A stretch of 9,775 nt of DNA from JAUXEH01 sp965602945 (GTDB taxonomy: Bacteria; Acidobacteriota; Aminicenantia; Aminicenantales; Aminicenantaceae). The notes beneath the pieces are model-generated. The model did no database searches. It saw only the letters and a list, made by a program, of their open reading frames with translations, and was not told the origin of the DNA. Within the stretch, counting starts at the first letter, position 1, and each line of letters begins with the position of its first letter. Both the position numbers and the translations under genes were made by a program. The stretch spans positions 1 to 9,775 of the forward strand of contig CBFDBC010000146.1 in the NCBI GenBank assembly GCA_965602945.1. The letters run 5' to 3'. Shown here in pieces: positions 1 to 5,884 of the stretch.

Positions 1-104
1 CCATCTCTATAATCCGCCGCATGTTTACAACGACGGCTCATTCCCTGACCCTGCGAATGCTGCCGTCCGTTTCTGCCTCCTGGTGGGCGGGCCTCCCCGC
101 CTGA
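1..104 (+). other. window-edge sequence, possible tail of an upstream gene
   Basis: Two + strand frames are open from the window edge. One ends in TGA at 102-104 and would be the last ~33 codons of an upstream gene. The other, starting at base 2, has no stop and runs on in the same frame into trpB; it has a coding-like composition (an NPPHVYNDGSFPDPANAAV-type stretch). I recognise neither. The trpB start is set by its own SD at 158-163, so the in-frame extension is probably not part of TrpB. Without upstream sequence I cannot say which frame, if any, is coding. Confidence 0.25.
86..101 (+). repeat. short GC-rich hairpin before trpB promoter
   Basis: GGCGGG, a 4-base loop CCTC, then CCCGCC form a perfect 6-bp stem. 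No T-run follows, so it is not a canonical Rho-independent terminator. It touches the proposed -35 box of trpB and could end upstream transcription weakly or be chance in GC-rich DNA. Confidence 0.3.
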
Positions 105-130
105 CATCTACACCTCTATATCCCTATATT
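101..130 (+). promoter_or_regulatory. candidate sigma70 promoter of trpB
   Basis: CTGACA at 101-106 (5 of 6 to TTGACA) and TATATT at 125-130 (5 of 6 to TATAAT) are separated by 18 bp. A start site near 137 would give a leader of about 33 nt ending in the AGGAGG SD at 158-163. I see no T-box, attenuator or leader peptide in the short leader. Assignment is by consensus match only. Confidence 0.4.
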
Positions 131-169
131 TTCACTATCCCCAGATTTTTCCTATTTAGGAGGCATAAA

Positions 170-1447
170 ATGAAACGATACGCATCACGTTCCGACGAAT
201 TCCTTACGTCCAATTATTACAGCCTTAAGGCAGATCTTCCGGACCTGCCCAAACCCCCTCTGAATCCGATGACCCGGGAACCGCTCGGTCCCGGGGACCT
301 TCTGCCCCTGTTTCCCGAAGGCTTTATCCGGCAGGAGGTGTCCCTGGAACGCTATCTTCCCATTCCCGACCGGGTCATGGAGGCCTATGCCATGTACCGG
401 CCCACTCCGCTGATATATGCGACGGGGCTGAAGAAACACCTGCGGACTCCGGCCCACATTCTCTACAAGTATGAAGGAGTGGGCCCCACCGGCAGCCACA
501 AGAGCAACACAGCTATCGCGCAGGCCTATCTGGCTGCCGAGGAGGGTGTCAAAACCCTGACCACGGAAACGGGCGCGGGCCAGTGGGGCTGCGCCCTCGC
601 TCAGGCCGGTGCCCTGTTCGGGATAGAGGTCAAGGTATTCATGGTCCGCATCAGCTACCGGCAGAAACCGGGGCGTAGGATCATGATGGAGTTGTACGGC
701 AGCCGGGTGGAGGAGAGCCCCAGCCCCCTGACAGAGGCGGGCAGCAGGTTCTATGCAGAGGATCCCGATCACCCCGGCAGCCTGGGCATAGCCATCTCAG
801 AGGCCGTGGAAATGGCCGCACGCGACGACGCGGTCAAATACGCCCTGGGCTCGGTGCTGGACAGCGTCCTGATGCATCAGAGTGTTATCGGCCAGGAAGC
901 AGCCGGCCAGGTTCAGGAACTGGGCCTGTCCCCGGATGTGATCGTCGGCTGCGTGGGAGGGGGATCCAATTTTGCCGGCCTGGCTTTCCCCTTTGTCCGC
1001 AGGAACCTCACCGAGGGAGCGAACATCCGGTACGTGGCGGTGGAACCCGAATCCTGTCCCACTCTCACAGGTGGTGACCTGAAATATGACCATGGTGATT
1101 CCGTTGGCATGGCCCCCCTGCTCTACATGCATTCCCTGGGCATGGACTTCATCCCTCCGCCCATCCATGCCGGCGGCCTCCGTTACCACGGCATGGCCCC
1201 GCTGGTGAGCCACCTGGTGGACAAGGGAATCGTGGAACCCGTCGCCTACGGTCAGGAAAAAGTATTCGCGGCGGCCCGCACGTTCCTGATGACCGAGGGG
1301 ATACTGCCGGCGCCGGAGTCTTCGCATGCCATCGCCGCGGTGATCGACGAGGCGGTTCAGGCCAGGGAAGAGAACCGGGAAAGCGTCATCCTGTTCAATC
1401 TCTCAGGTCACGGGTTTTTGGACATCACTGCATTTGAGAAGGCTTGA
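170..1447 (+). CDS. trpB: TrpB2-type tryptophan synthase beta chain (PLP-dependent)
   Basis: 425-aa cytoplasmic fold-type II PLP enzyme. It makes tryptophan from indole plus an activated serine; stand-alone TrpB2 enzymes are reported to use O-phospho-L-serine. Visible motifs: a DLPDLPKPPLNP N-terminus typical of TrpB2 rather than TrpB1; PLP lysine K111 in GPTGSHKSNTA; catalytic Glu E133 in TTETGAGQWG; the phosphate-binding loop GGGSN at 263-267; and the C-terminal LSGHG (411-415) with the conserved serine. Length fits the family (about 420-450 aa). The ATG at 170 is chosen because AGGAGG lies 6 nt upstream; an in-frame GTG at 83 would add 29 unconserved residues and lacks such a site. No trpA or other trp gene is adjacent, which fits TrpB2. 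The 3' end overlaps the convergent metallophosphatase gene by 23 bp. Sure of family; the physiological role (Trp synthesis or indole salvage) is inferred. Confidence 0.95.
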   Translation: MKRYASRSDEFLTSNYYSLKADLPDLPKPPLNPMTREPLGPGDLLPLFPEGFIRQEVSLERYLPIPDRVMEAYAMYRPTPLIYATGLKKHLRTPAHILYKYEGVGPTGSHKSNTAIAQAYLAAEEGVKTLTTETGAGQWGCALAQAGALFGIEVKVFMVRISYRQKPGRRIMMELYGSRVEESPSPLTEAGSRFYAEDPDHPGSLGIAISEAVEMAARDDAVKYALGSVLDSVLMHQSVIGQEAAGQVQELGLSPDVIVGCVGGGSNFAGLAFPFVRRNLTEGANIRYVAVEPESCPTLTGGDLKYDHGDSVGMAPLLYMHSLGMDFIPPPIHAGGLRYHGMAPLVSHLVDKGIVEPVAYGQEKVFAAARTFLMTEGILPAPESSHAIAAVIDEAVQAREENRESVILFNLSGHGFLDITAFEKA

Positions 1448-2981
1448 GCTCCACGATCCTGTCTTCCAGGGAACAGGTGAGGACCCGGTTTTCCTGGAGC
1501 CACTCCACCATGACCTGGGTCAGGTGGAAGCCGGTCGTCTGCGCCCCCTTGACTTCGAATCCGAAGTACTTGCGGCGTGCCTGGCCGACGACATAATCGT
1601 TGCTCACCACGCTGTAGGCCGCATCGGGCAGCAGGAGGCGGCCGTCTCGGACCACGACTTCGTCCCCGACGGCCAGAAAGTCCACGCGTTTACCAATGGG
1701 ACGCGCATCTCGAGGATGATAGGTGTACCGCATCCCGGAAACCTGGAAGCGGTCCCGGTTTCTCTCGATATCCGTCTCGAAGATCTGACGCAACTGCAGG
1801 CCGCTGACCTCGAACTTTACCAGCTTGTTCTGGAAGGGAGAGACCTCGTGTAAAGTGCGGACGCTGATGGGGCCGGAATAGATGTCGGCCCTGATGCCCC
1901 CGCTGTTGAGCAGCCCGATCGCGGCACCGGTCTTCCAGCGCATCACATCGGTTATCCAGTTGCCAAGCGAATTCTCTAAGGAATTGTATCCGGGGCACTT
2001 GTAATCGAACCCGGCTTTTCCGATGATCCTCTCGTATTCATCTTCGATGGAGGCTTCGACCTTCCTTACCAGGGCGGTCACCTCGGGCGCGGGTGTTAAG
2101 TCGATGTCCGCCCACAGCCAGATCAGATCTTCCTCGTAGCCGACGATACTCCTCCCCCGCAGGTGCAGCTTCAGGTATCCCAGGGTCTTCTGATGCCCGC
2201 GTGTGGACTTGACCAGGACGCCGTTTATCTCTTCGAAGAGGCCGTCTTCCGAAGCCACCAGCACGACATCCACACCCGGGACCTCGCGCGCGACCCTCTG
2301 CCCGTCGTAAAACTTGGAGTGAACGAGCGCGACAACTATGTCGCTCTTCCGGCGCAGTTCGGGCATCCATCGCTTGAGGGTAGGAACGATAGGGAGGATA
2401 TCCAGGCCCTCGACCCGATCCGGCAGGACCTCTCCCAGGAAGAATTCCTCCATGACGGCAACGACACCGACACGGATCCCATCCCGGGACAAGATATGAT
2501 AGGGTTCCGGAGCGAATAACTCACCGCTTTCCTTAAAGACGATGTTGGCCATCACGATGGGCATATCGGACAGCCGCTCGATGGCCTTGAGGTTCTCCTG
2601 ACCCAGGTCAAACGCGTGATTGCCGTGCGCCCGGAGGTCGTAGCCGAGCAGGTTCATAAACTCGGGCATGGCCCCCCCCATCGCGCCATTATACAGGAGA
2701 GTGGCGGCCAGGGTCCCGGTCATGACATCGCCCGTGTCGATGAGCAGGACGTTTTTCTCCCGGGCCCGGATCCGGTTTATGTGGTGGCTGGCCGCCTCCA
2801 TGCCGCCCACCAGCCTCACCGCATCCCCGTCCTTGATCTTATGAGGCTGTAATGTGCCGTGGGTATCGTTGGAAAACAGGATGACCAGCTCCCTCTCGGG
2901 CGCCCGGCACGCCGGCAGCCAAAGGATCAAGATAAAAAGCGCGGCGATACACCGCAGGCGTACGCTCGGTTTTCTCTTCAC
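1425..2981 (-). CDS. UshA-like 5'-nucleotidase/metallophosphatase lipoprotein
   Basis: About 518 aa from the GTG at 2981. A hydrophobic stretch ends in the lipobox LPAC, indicating an exported lipoprotein. The N-terminal metallophosphatase domain shows NDTHG (family NDxHG), DTGD, GNHAFD (GNHEFD) and the later ligand His in LVHSK. The C-terminal 5'-nucleotidase domain shows NSGGIR, which contacts substrate in UshA, and SPFQNKLV. The expected GGHxH/GGHSQ metal motif is missing: the aligned stretch after VDVVLV reads ASEDG, so a metal-binding His is replaced. Activity on nucleotides is therefore uncertain. A TTG at 3017 would add 12 residues and a GTG at 2999 six. 2981 is preferred because the signal peptide then has a compact KRK n-region and a G-rich SD-like run lies about 11 nt upstream. 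It follows frdX by 91 bp and overlaps trpB convergently. Confidence 0.9.
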   Translation of the reverse strand: MKRKPSVRLRCIAALFILILWLPACRAPERELVILFSNDTHGTLQPHKIKDGDAVRLVGGMEAASHHINRIRAREKNVLLIDTGDVMTGTLAATLLYNGAMGGAMPEFMNLLGYDLRAHGNHAFDLGQENLKAIERLSDMPIVMANIVFKESGELFAPEPYHILSRDGIRVGVVAVMEEFFLGEVLPDRVEGLDILPIVPTLKRWMPELRRKSDIVVALVHSKFYDGQRVAREVPGVDVVLVASEDGLFEEINGVLVKSTRGHQKTLGYLKLHLRGRSIVGYEEDLIWLWADIDLTPAPEVTALVRKVEASIEDEYERIIGKAGFDYKCPGYNSLENSLGNWITDVMRWKTGAAIGLLNSGGIRADIYSGPISVRTLHEVSPFQNKLVKFEVSGLQLRQIFETDIERNRDRFQVSGMRYTYHPRDARPIGKRVDFLAVGDEVVVRDGRLLLPDAAYSVVSNDYVVGQARRKYFGFEVKGAQTTGFHLTQVMVEWLQENRVLTCSLEDRIVELKPSQMQ

Positions 2982-2987
2982 AGCGCC

Positions 2988-3017
2988 ATTTTCCCCCACG
3001 TGGGGGGATGCTGTCAA
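2988..3017 (-). promoter_or_regulatory. candidate promoter with palindrome in its spacer
   Basis: On the minus strand TTGACA (3017-3012), a perfect -35 box, is followed after 18 bp by GAAAAT (2993-2988; 4 of 6 to TATAAT). The predicted start site falls on or next to the GTG at 2981, implying a leaderless or nearly leaderless transcript if this promoter is used. The -10 box is poor, and the alternative is read-through from frdX. Confidence 0.3.
2993..3006. repeat. perfect 14-bp palindrome CCCCCACGTGGGGG
   Basis: Five C, ACGT, five G: a perfect inverted repeat just upstream of the GTG at 2981 of the metallophosphatase gene. In DNA it lies between the proposed -35 and -10 boxes, a place where an operator would block RNA polymerase. 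In a longer transcript it would fold the only SD-like G-run into a stem and hide it. Which of these applies, if either, cannot be told from sequence. Confidence 0.45.
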
Positions 3018-3072
3018 GACCGGCGCGGATCCCAGCCGGCCGTTCAGGGACGCTTTTAACCGGCCGCCGGAA

Positions 3073-3870
3073 TCATCTGTCCTGTGTGATGATCTGCCCG
3101 TCGATCCCGATCACGATCTCCTTGGCTTGGATGCCGGTTCCGGATTGTTCCACCGCTTCGTTTACGATGTGAACCAGTCCAGAGCAGCAGGGCACGACCA
3201 TGCGGGCCACGGTGAGGGAATACACCGTGTTGTGCCTGAGCAGTTCCGCCAGTTTTTCGATGTAGGGAGTGGTGTCGTCAAGCTTGGGGCAGGCGATGAT
3301 CAGTTTTTTCCCCTTCAGCATGTCCTGATGGAAGCCTCCCAGGGAGAAGGCCGTACAGTCCGCCGCGATCAGGAGGTCACTCTGGTCGAAATACGGAGCG
3401 TGGGGCGAAATCAGGTGCAGCTGGATAGGCCACTGGCTGAGCTCGGATGAACCCGAGACCTGCGCCGCCTCTTGAGGGGAGGCTGGGGGCTGGATCTCAC
3501 GGGCTCGGCTTCCCGGGCATCCCATGGGAAAATGTGGGCGCTCGGACGACTGCGCCTCGGTATCACACGCATCCTGTGTCTTCGCTTCAGCCCCGTGCAC
3601 GTGTTTTGCAGCATCTTCACCCCGTGTCTCCAGCACATGCTGGTATGTGGCCTTGGCATCATACTCATCGCTCTCTCTTTCCAAAACCTTGAGGGCCCCG
3701 ATCGGGCACACATCCAGGCAGGCGCCCAGGCCGTCACAGTAGATCTCCCGTGCGAGCTTTGCCTTGTTCTCTTCATCCAGGACCAGGGCTCCTTCGGCAC
3801 AGGCAGTGGTGCACAGGCCGCAGCCGTCGCACTTGTCCCGGTCTATTTCGATGATCTTACGTTTTGCCAT
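3073..3870 (-). CDS. frdX: FrdX-like 4Fe-4S ferredoxin of the Hcp/HcpR system
   Basis: 265-aa cytoplasmic iron-sulfur protein. The N-terminal ferredoxin domain (1-65) has a full C-x2-C-x2-C-x3-C motif (C14, C17, C20, C24) and a second motif C45-x5-C51-x3-C55-P lacking one cysteine, a form I recall as usual in this family. A variable linker (about 75-140) follows, with MGCPGS at 116-121. The conserved C-terminal domain then has SQWPIQLHL (145-153), LLIAADCTAF, ACPKLDD (193-199) and PCCSGL (227-232). This architecture is that of the ferredoxin-like protein encoded with hybrid cluster protein (hcp-frdX) and under HcpR; it probably passes electrons in nitrosative-stress defence. The ATG at 3870 has AGGAG 6 nt upstream and aligns with the family N-terminus MAKRKIIEIDRDKC; longer in-frame starts would run through the promoter. 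The HcpR-type regulator lies just upstream, but no hcp is present. Confidence 0.88.
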   Translation of the reverse strand: MAKRKIIEIDRDKCDGCGLCTTACAEGALVLDEENKAKLAREIYCDGLGACLDVCPIGALKVLERESDEYDAKATYQHVLETRGEDAAKHVHGAEAKTQDACDTEAQSSERPHFPMGCPGSRAREIQPPASPQEAAQVSGSSELSQWPIQLHLISPHAPYFDQSDLLIAADCTAFSLGGFHQDMLKGKKLIIACPKLDDTTPYIEKLAELLRHNTVYSLTVARMVVPCCSGLVHIVNEAVEQSGTGIQAKEIVIGIDGQIITQDR

Positions 3871-3900
3871 TCCAGTCTCCTTTTTCAAGATTTCACTCCG

Positions 3901-3942
3901 AGTATAAGGAGAAAACAGCGGGGATTCATTGACCCAAGTCAA
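3901..3942 (-). promoter_or_regulatory. class II FNR/HcpR-type activated promoter of frdX
   Basis: Minus strand: the -10 box TATACT lies at 3906-3901, with a predicted start site near 3894 and a 24-nt leader carrying AGGAG (3881-3877). The sequence 17 bp upstream of the -10 box, ATGAAT, is not a -35 box, as expected for an activator-dependent promoter. The centre of the TTGAC-N4-GTCAA repeat is 29 bp from the start of the -10 hexamer, which places it at -41.5, the class II site of CRP/FNR activators. Confidence 0.7.
3929..3942. promoter_or_regulatory. TTGAC-CCAA-GTCAA operator (FNR/HcpR-type box)
   Basis: A perfect inverted repeat with five-base arms and a 4-bp spacer, flanked by A on both sides. 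It has the size and layout of FNR boxes (TTGAT-N4-ATCAA) and, from memory, matches the TTGAC-N4-GTCAA consensus predicted for HcpR sites. It starts 13 bp downstream of the regulator's stop codon. I saw no other palindromic TTGAC/GTCAA pair in the window. Confidence 0.75.
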
Positions 3943-3955
3943 AAATGATAAAAGA

Positions 3956-4582
3956 CTAGAGCCGGCTGCGGAGGCGGGAGCAGTCCCGGATGCGGATGGT
4001 GCGGCCCGTCACCTCGATCAACTCCTCTTCCTGGAGCTGTCTCAGGTTACGGGAAAGAGTCTCGCTTATGGTCCCAAGCAGCCTGGCCAGTTCGGCCTTC
4101 TTTATGTCCAGCTCAACGGTACAGGCGTCTTCCCCCTGGCAGCGCACAAGCAGGAACTGAACCAGTCGCTGCTGCACCGTCTGGAGCCCCAGGGCCTCGA
4201 TGCGGCGGTTGAGCGTAACACACTTCCGGGCCAGCAGAGTAATGAAGTCCCGGGCCAATCCCGGCATCTCTTCCAGGTCCCGGATCAAACGGTTTTTTTC
4301 GATGAAAAAGACCTCCGAATCCTTGACCGCTTCGGCAAAAACGGGGAATTCATTGTGAACAAAGAGGACGGCATCTCCGAAAAAATCCCCGGGTTCCAGG
4401 CGCACGACCTCCACCTCCCGGCCCTGTTCGTCCATCTTGGTGATCCGCACCTGTCCGGTCTTCACATAATAGAGCCCGTCGGCAGGATCCCCGGCCTGAA
4501 AGAGCATGTCACCGGCTGCGTAGACCCGCCGCTTACTGCCCTCCCTTTCCGGGTCGAGGATATGAGCGAGCAGGTTCTCCAT
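3956..4582 (-). CDS. hcpR: CRP/FNR-family transcriptional regulator, HcpR type
   Basis: 208 aa, normal length for the family. A cyclic-nucleotide-binding-fold sensor domain spans about 18-100 (FQAGDPADGLYYVKTG; LEPGDFFGD at 62-70). It is followed by the dimer helix and a C-terminal winged helix at about 158-198. The recognition helix (TISETLSRNLRQL) keeps E174-x2-S177-R178, the residues that in FNR read TTGA half-sites, matching the box at 3929-3942. There is no N-terminal cysteine cluster (Cys only at 121, 148, 154, 201), so it is not an oxygen-sensing Fe-S FNR; HcpR proteins are thought to sense NO through haem. The gene starts 9 bp after the beta-lactamase-family stop codon, and its AGGAG SD (4592-4588) overlaps that stop, suggesting translational coupling. 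It probably activates frdX immediately downstream. Family is certain; the HcpR subtype rests on partner and operator. Confidence 0.85.
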   Translation of the reverse strand: MENLLAHILDPEREGSKRRVYAAGDMLFQAGDPADGLYYVKTGQVRITKMDEQGREVEVVRLEPGDFFGDAVLFVHNEFPVFAEAVKDSEVFFIEKNRLIRDLEEMPGLARDFITLLARKCVTLNRRIEALGLQTVQQRLVQFLLVRCQGEDACTVELDIKKAELARLLGTISETLSRNLRQLQEEELIEVTGRTIRIRDCSRLRSRL

Positions 4583-4591
4583 GCGCTCTCC

Positions 4592-5824
4592 TCAATCCCG
4601 GTCCCGGATCGCCGCCGCCACCACATTCGCCACCCGGCTGCGCCAGGTGGCCGCCTCACCCGTGTCATCGGGGTGCACCCGGTTGGTCAGGAAGATCACG
4701 AAGGTCCGCGTCTCCGGATCCACCCAGAATGATGTCCCGGTGTATCCCGTGTGGCCGAAGGATGCAGCTCCGAAAAGGTCCCCCCCGTTGGTGGAAAAAT
4801 CCGAGTCCAGATCCCATCCCAGCCCCCGGCCGGCAAAGGCGGCCCGGGGATAGACCTCGGTCATGCGGTCCACCGAGAGCGGGCTGAGGATGCGAACGCC
4901 CGAAAATTCCCCCCGGTCCAGGAGCATCTGAGCGAATACGGACAGGTCATCGGCCGTAGAAAAGAGGCCGGCATGGCCGGCCACACCGCCCAGCAACCGG
5001 GCCCGGGGATCATGAACAAAACCCCGGAGGGGCCCATCATCCACAACTTCGGTGGGAACGCAGCGGGGACGAAGGTTTTCGGGAGGACAGAATCCCGTAT
5101 CCTCCATCTTCAACGGGTCAAAGATGTGTTCCCGACAGAATTCCGCCAGCCCCTGCCCTGAGACGGTCTCCACGATGAAGCCCAGCGTTATGAAGTCCAG
5201 GTCGCTGTAGAGGAATTTCTCCCCGGCGGGGAAGAGTTTTGCGAGACCTCCAATGTAGCGTACCATGTCGTCCAGGGAACAGGGTATGCCCAGGTGCTGT
5301 TCGATCTCTTCGTTGTGCAAAAAAGGGAGCAGTCCTGAGGTATGGGTCAGAAGATGCCATACCCGGATCGGCTCCCCTCTACGCCCATCCTGATCCCGGA
5401 AGGGCTCGAAATCCGGCCCGAAGTCCGAAACCGGATCCCACAGGCGAAGCTTCCCCTGTTCGAGCAGGATCATGACGGCAGAGGTCGTGGCCACCGGTTT
5501 GGTGATGGAGGCCAGGTCGAAGAGCATGTCTACCCGCATGGGGCGTTCATCCGGTACCCACTGACTCAGTCCGTAGGCTTTGCGGAAGACGATCTTCCCC
5601 GCCCTCCCCACCAGGATCACCGCGCCGGGGAAATCACGTTTTTGCAGCGCCTCCGCCATGACCCGGTCCAGCAGGCCGAGCTGGGCCCGGGACATGCCAA
5701 CTTCTTCAGGTTTGGCTTCAGGCAGGCGCTGGGCCGGGGCAGCCGAAACGAGGAATAGGCAGAGAAGGAGAGTACACGTTGTCGCTTTTAGTATAACCGC
5801 TGTGCCCTGCATATCCTGCCCCAT
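4592..5824 (-). CDS. exported serine hydrolase, beta-lactamase/class C (EstB-like) family
   Basis: 410 aa with an N-terminal signal peptide (hydrophobic 9-29, likely cleavage after APA near residue 31), so periplasmic. Active-site motifs are intact and ordered: nucleophile S106 with K109 in S-I-T-K, Y206-S-D in place of YxN, and H358-T-G in GHTG. HTSG, GGVAGHAGLFS (279-289) and the C-terminal LTNRVHP are typical of COG1680 serine hydrolases, which include esterases and D-amino-acid or peptidoglycan-peptide hydrolases. This is not evidence of antibiotic resistance. Start: the ATG at 5824 has no clear SD; the ATG at 5812 (residue 5) has a G-rich run about 9 nt before it and also keeps the signal peptide. 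A TATAAT overlaps the first ATG. It is very probably co-transcribed with the regulator gene 9 bp downstream. The substrate is unknown. Confidence 0.9.
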   Translation of the reverse strand: MGQDMQGTAVILKATTCTLLLCLFLVSAAPAQRLPEAKPEEVGMSRAQLGLLDRVMAEALQKRDFPGAVILVGRAGKIVFRKAYGLSQWVPDERPMRVDMLFDLASITKPVATTSAVMILLEQGKLRLWDPVSDFGPDFEPFRDQDGRRGEPIRVWHLLTHTSGLLPFLHNEEIEQHLGIPCSLDDMVRYIGGLAKLFPAGEKFLYSDLDFITLGFIVETVSGQGLAEFCREHIFDPLKMEDTGFCPPENLRPRCVPTEVVDDGPLRGFVHDPRARLLGGVAGHAGLFSTADDLSVFAQMLLDRGEFSGVRILSPLSVDRMTEVYPRAAFAGRGLGWDLDSDFSTNGGDLFGAASFGHTGYTGTSFWVDPETRTFVIFLTNRVHPDDTGEAATWRSRVANVVAAAIRDRD

Positions 5825-5851
5825 TATAGGCAGGATCGAGGCGGGTGGGAA
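5823..5851 (-). promoter_or_regulatory. candidate promoter overlapping the first ATG of the serine hydrolase gene
   Basis: On the minus strand a perfect TATAAT (5828-5823) follows TTCCCA (5851-5846, 4 of 6 to TTGACA) by 17 bp. If used, transcription would start near 5816, after the ATG at 5824, so translation would have to begin at the ATG at 5812 with almost no leader. If translation starts at 5824, this promoter is fortuitous and the true one lies upstream. Confidence 0.25.
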
Positions 5852-5884
5852 GGAATAAATTAAATGTGTCGGGAAACCGATCCG

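Noticed and set aside
83..169. N-terminal extension of TrpB from GTG 83
   Set aside because: The added 29 residues look non-conserved and hydrophobic, and AGGAGG is correctly spaced for the ATG at 170.
185..1327. Minus-strand ORFs of 195 and 176 codons inside trpB
   Set aside because: They are antisense shadows of a gene with all catalytic motifs intact.
3035..3070. Repeated CGGCCG (3037-3042 and 3061-3066) just after frdX as a terminator
   Set aside because: Only 6 bp of stem with an 18-nt loop and no T-run on the minus strand; common in GC-rich DNA.
2854..3450. 198-codon + strand ORF across the frdX/metallophosphatase junction
   Set aside because: It spans the ends of two supported minus-strand genes and shows no protein-family features.
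3871..3942. Longer frdX start at 3942
   Set aside because: It would place the promoter and operator inside the coding region; the ATG at 3870 has its own AGGAG and fits the family N-terminus.
3929..4732. 267-codon + strand ORF antisense to the regulator gene
   Set aside because: It is a reading-frame shadow of the well-supported CRP/FNR gene and the end of the hydrolase gene in GC-rich DNA; no recognisable domain or SD.
4592..5824. Calling the serine hydrolase an antibiotic-resistance beta-lactamase
   Set aside because: It has the SxxK/YSD/HTG motifs of the broad COG1680 family, with YSD not YAN; the sequence does not support a resistance role.
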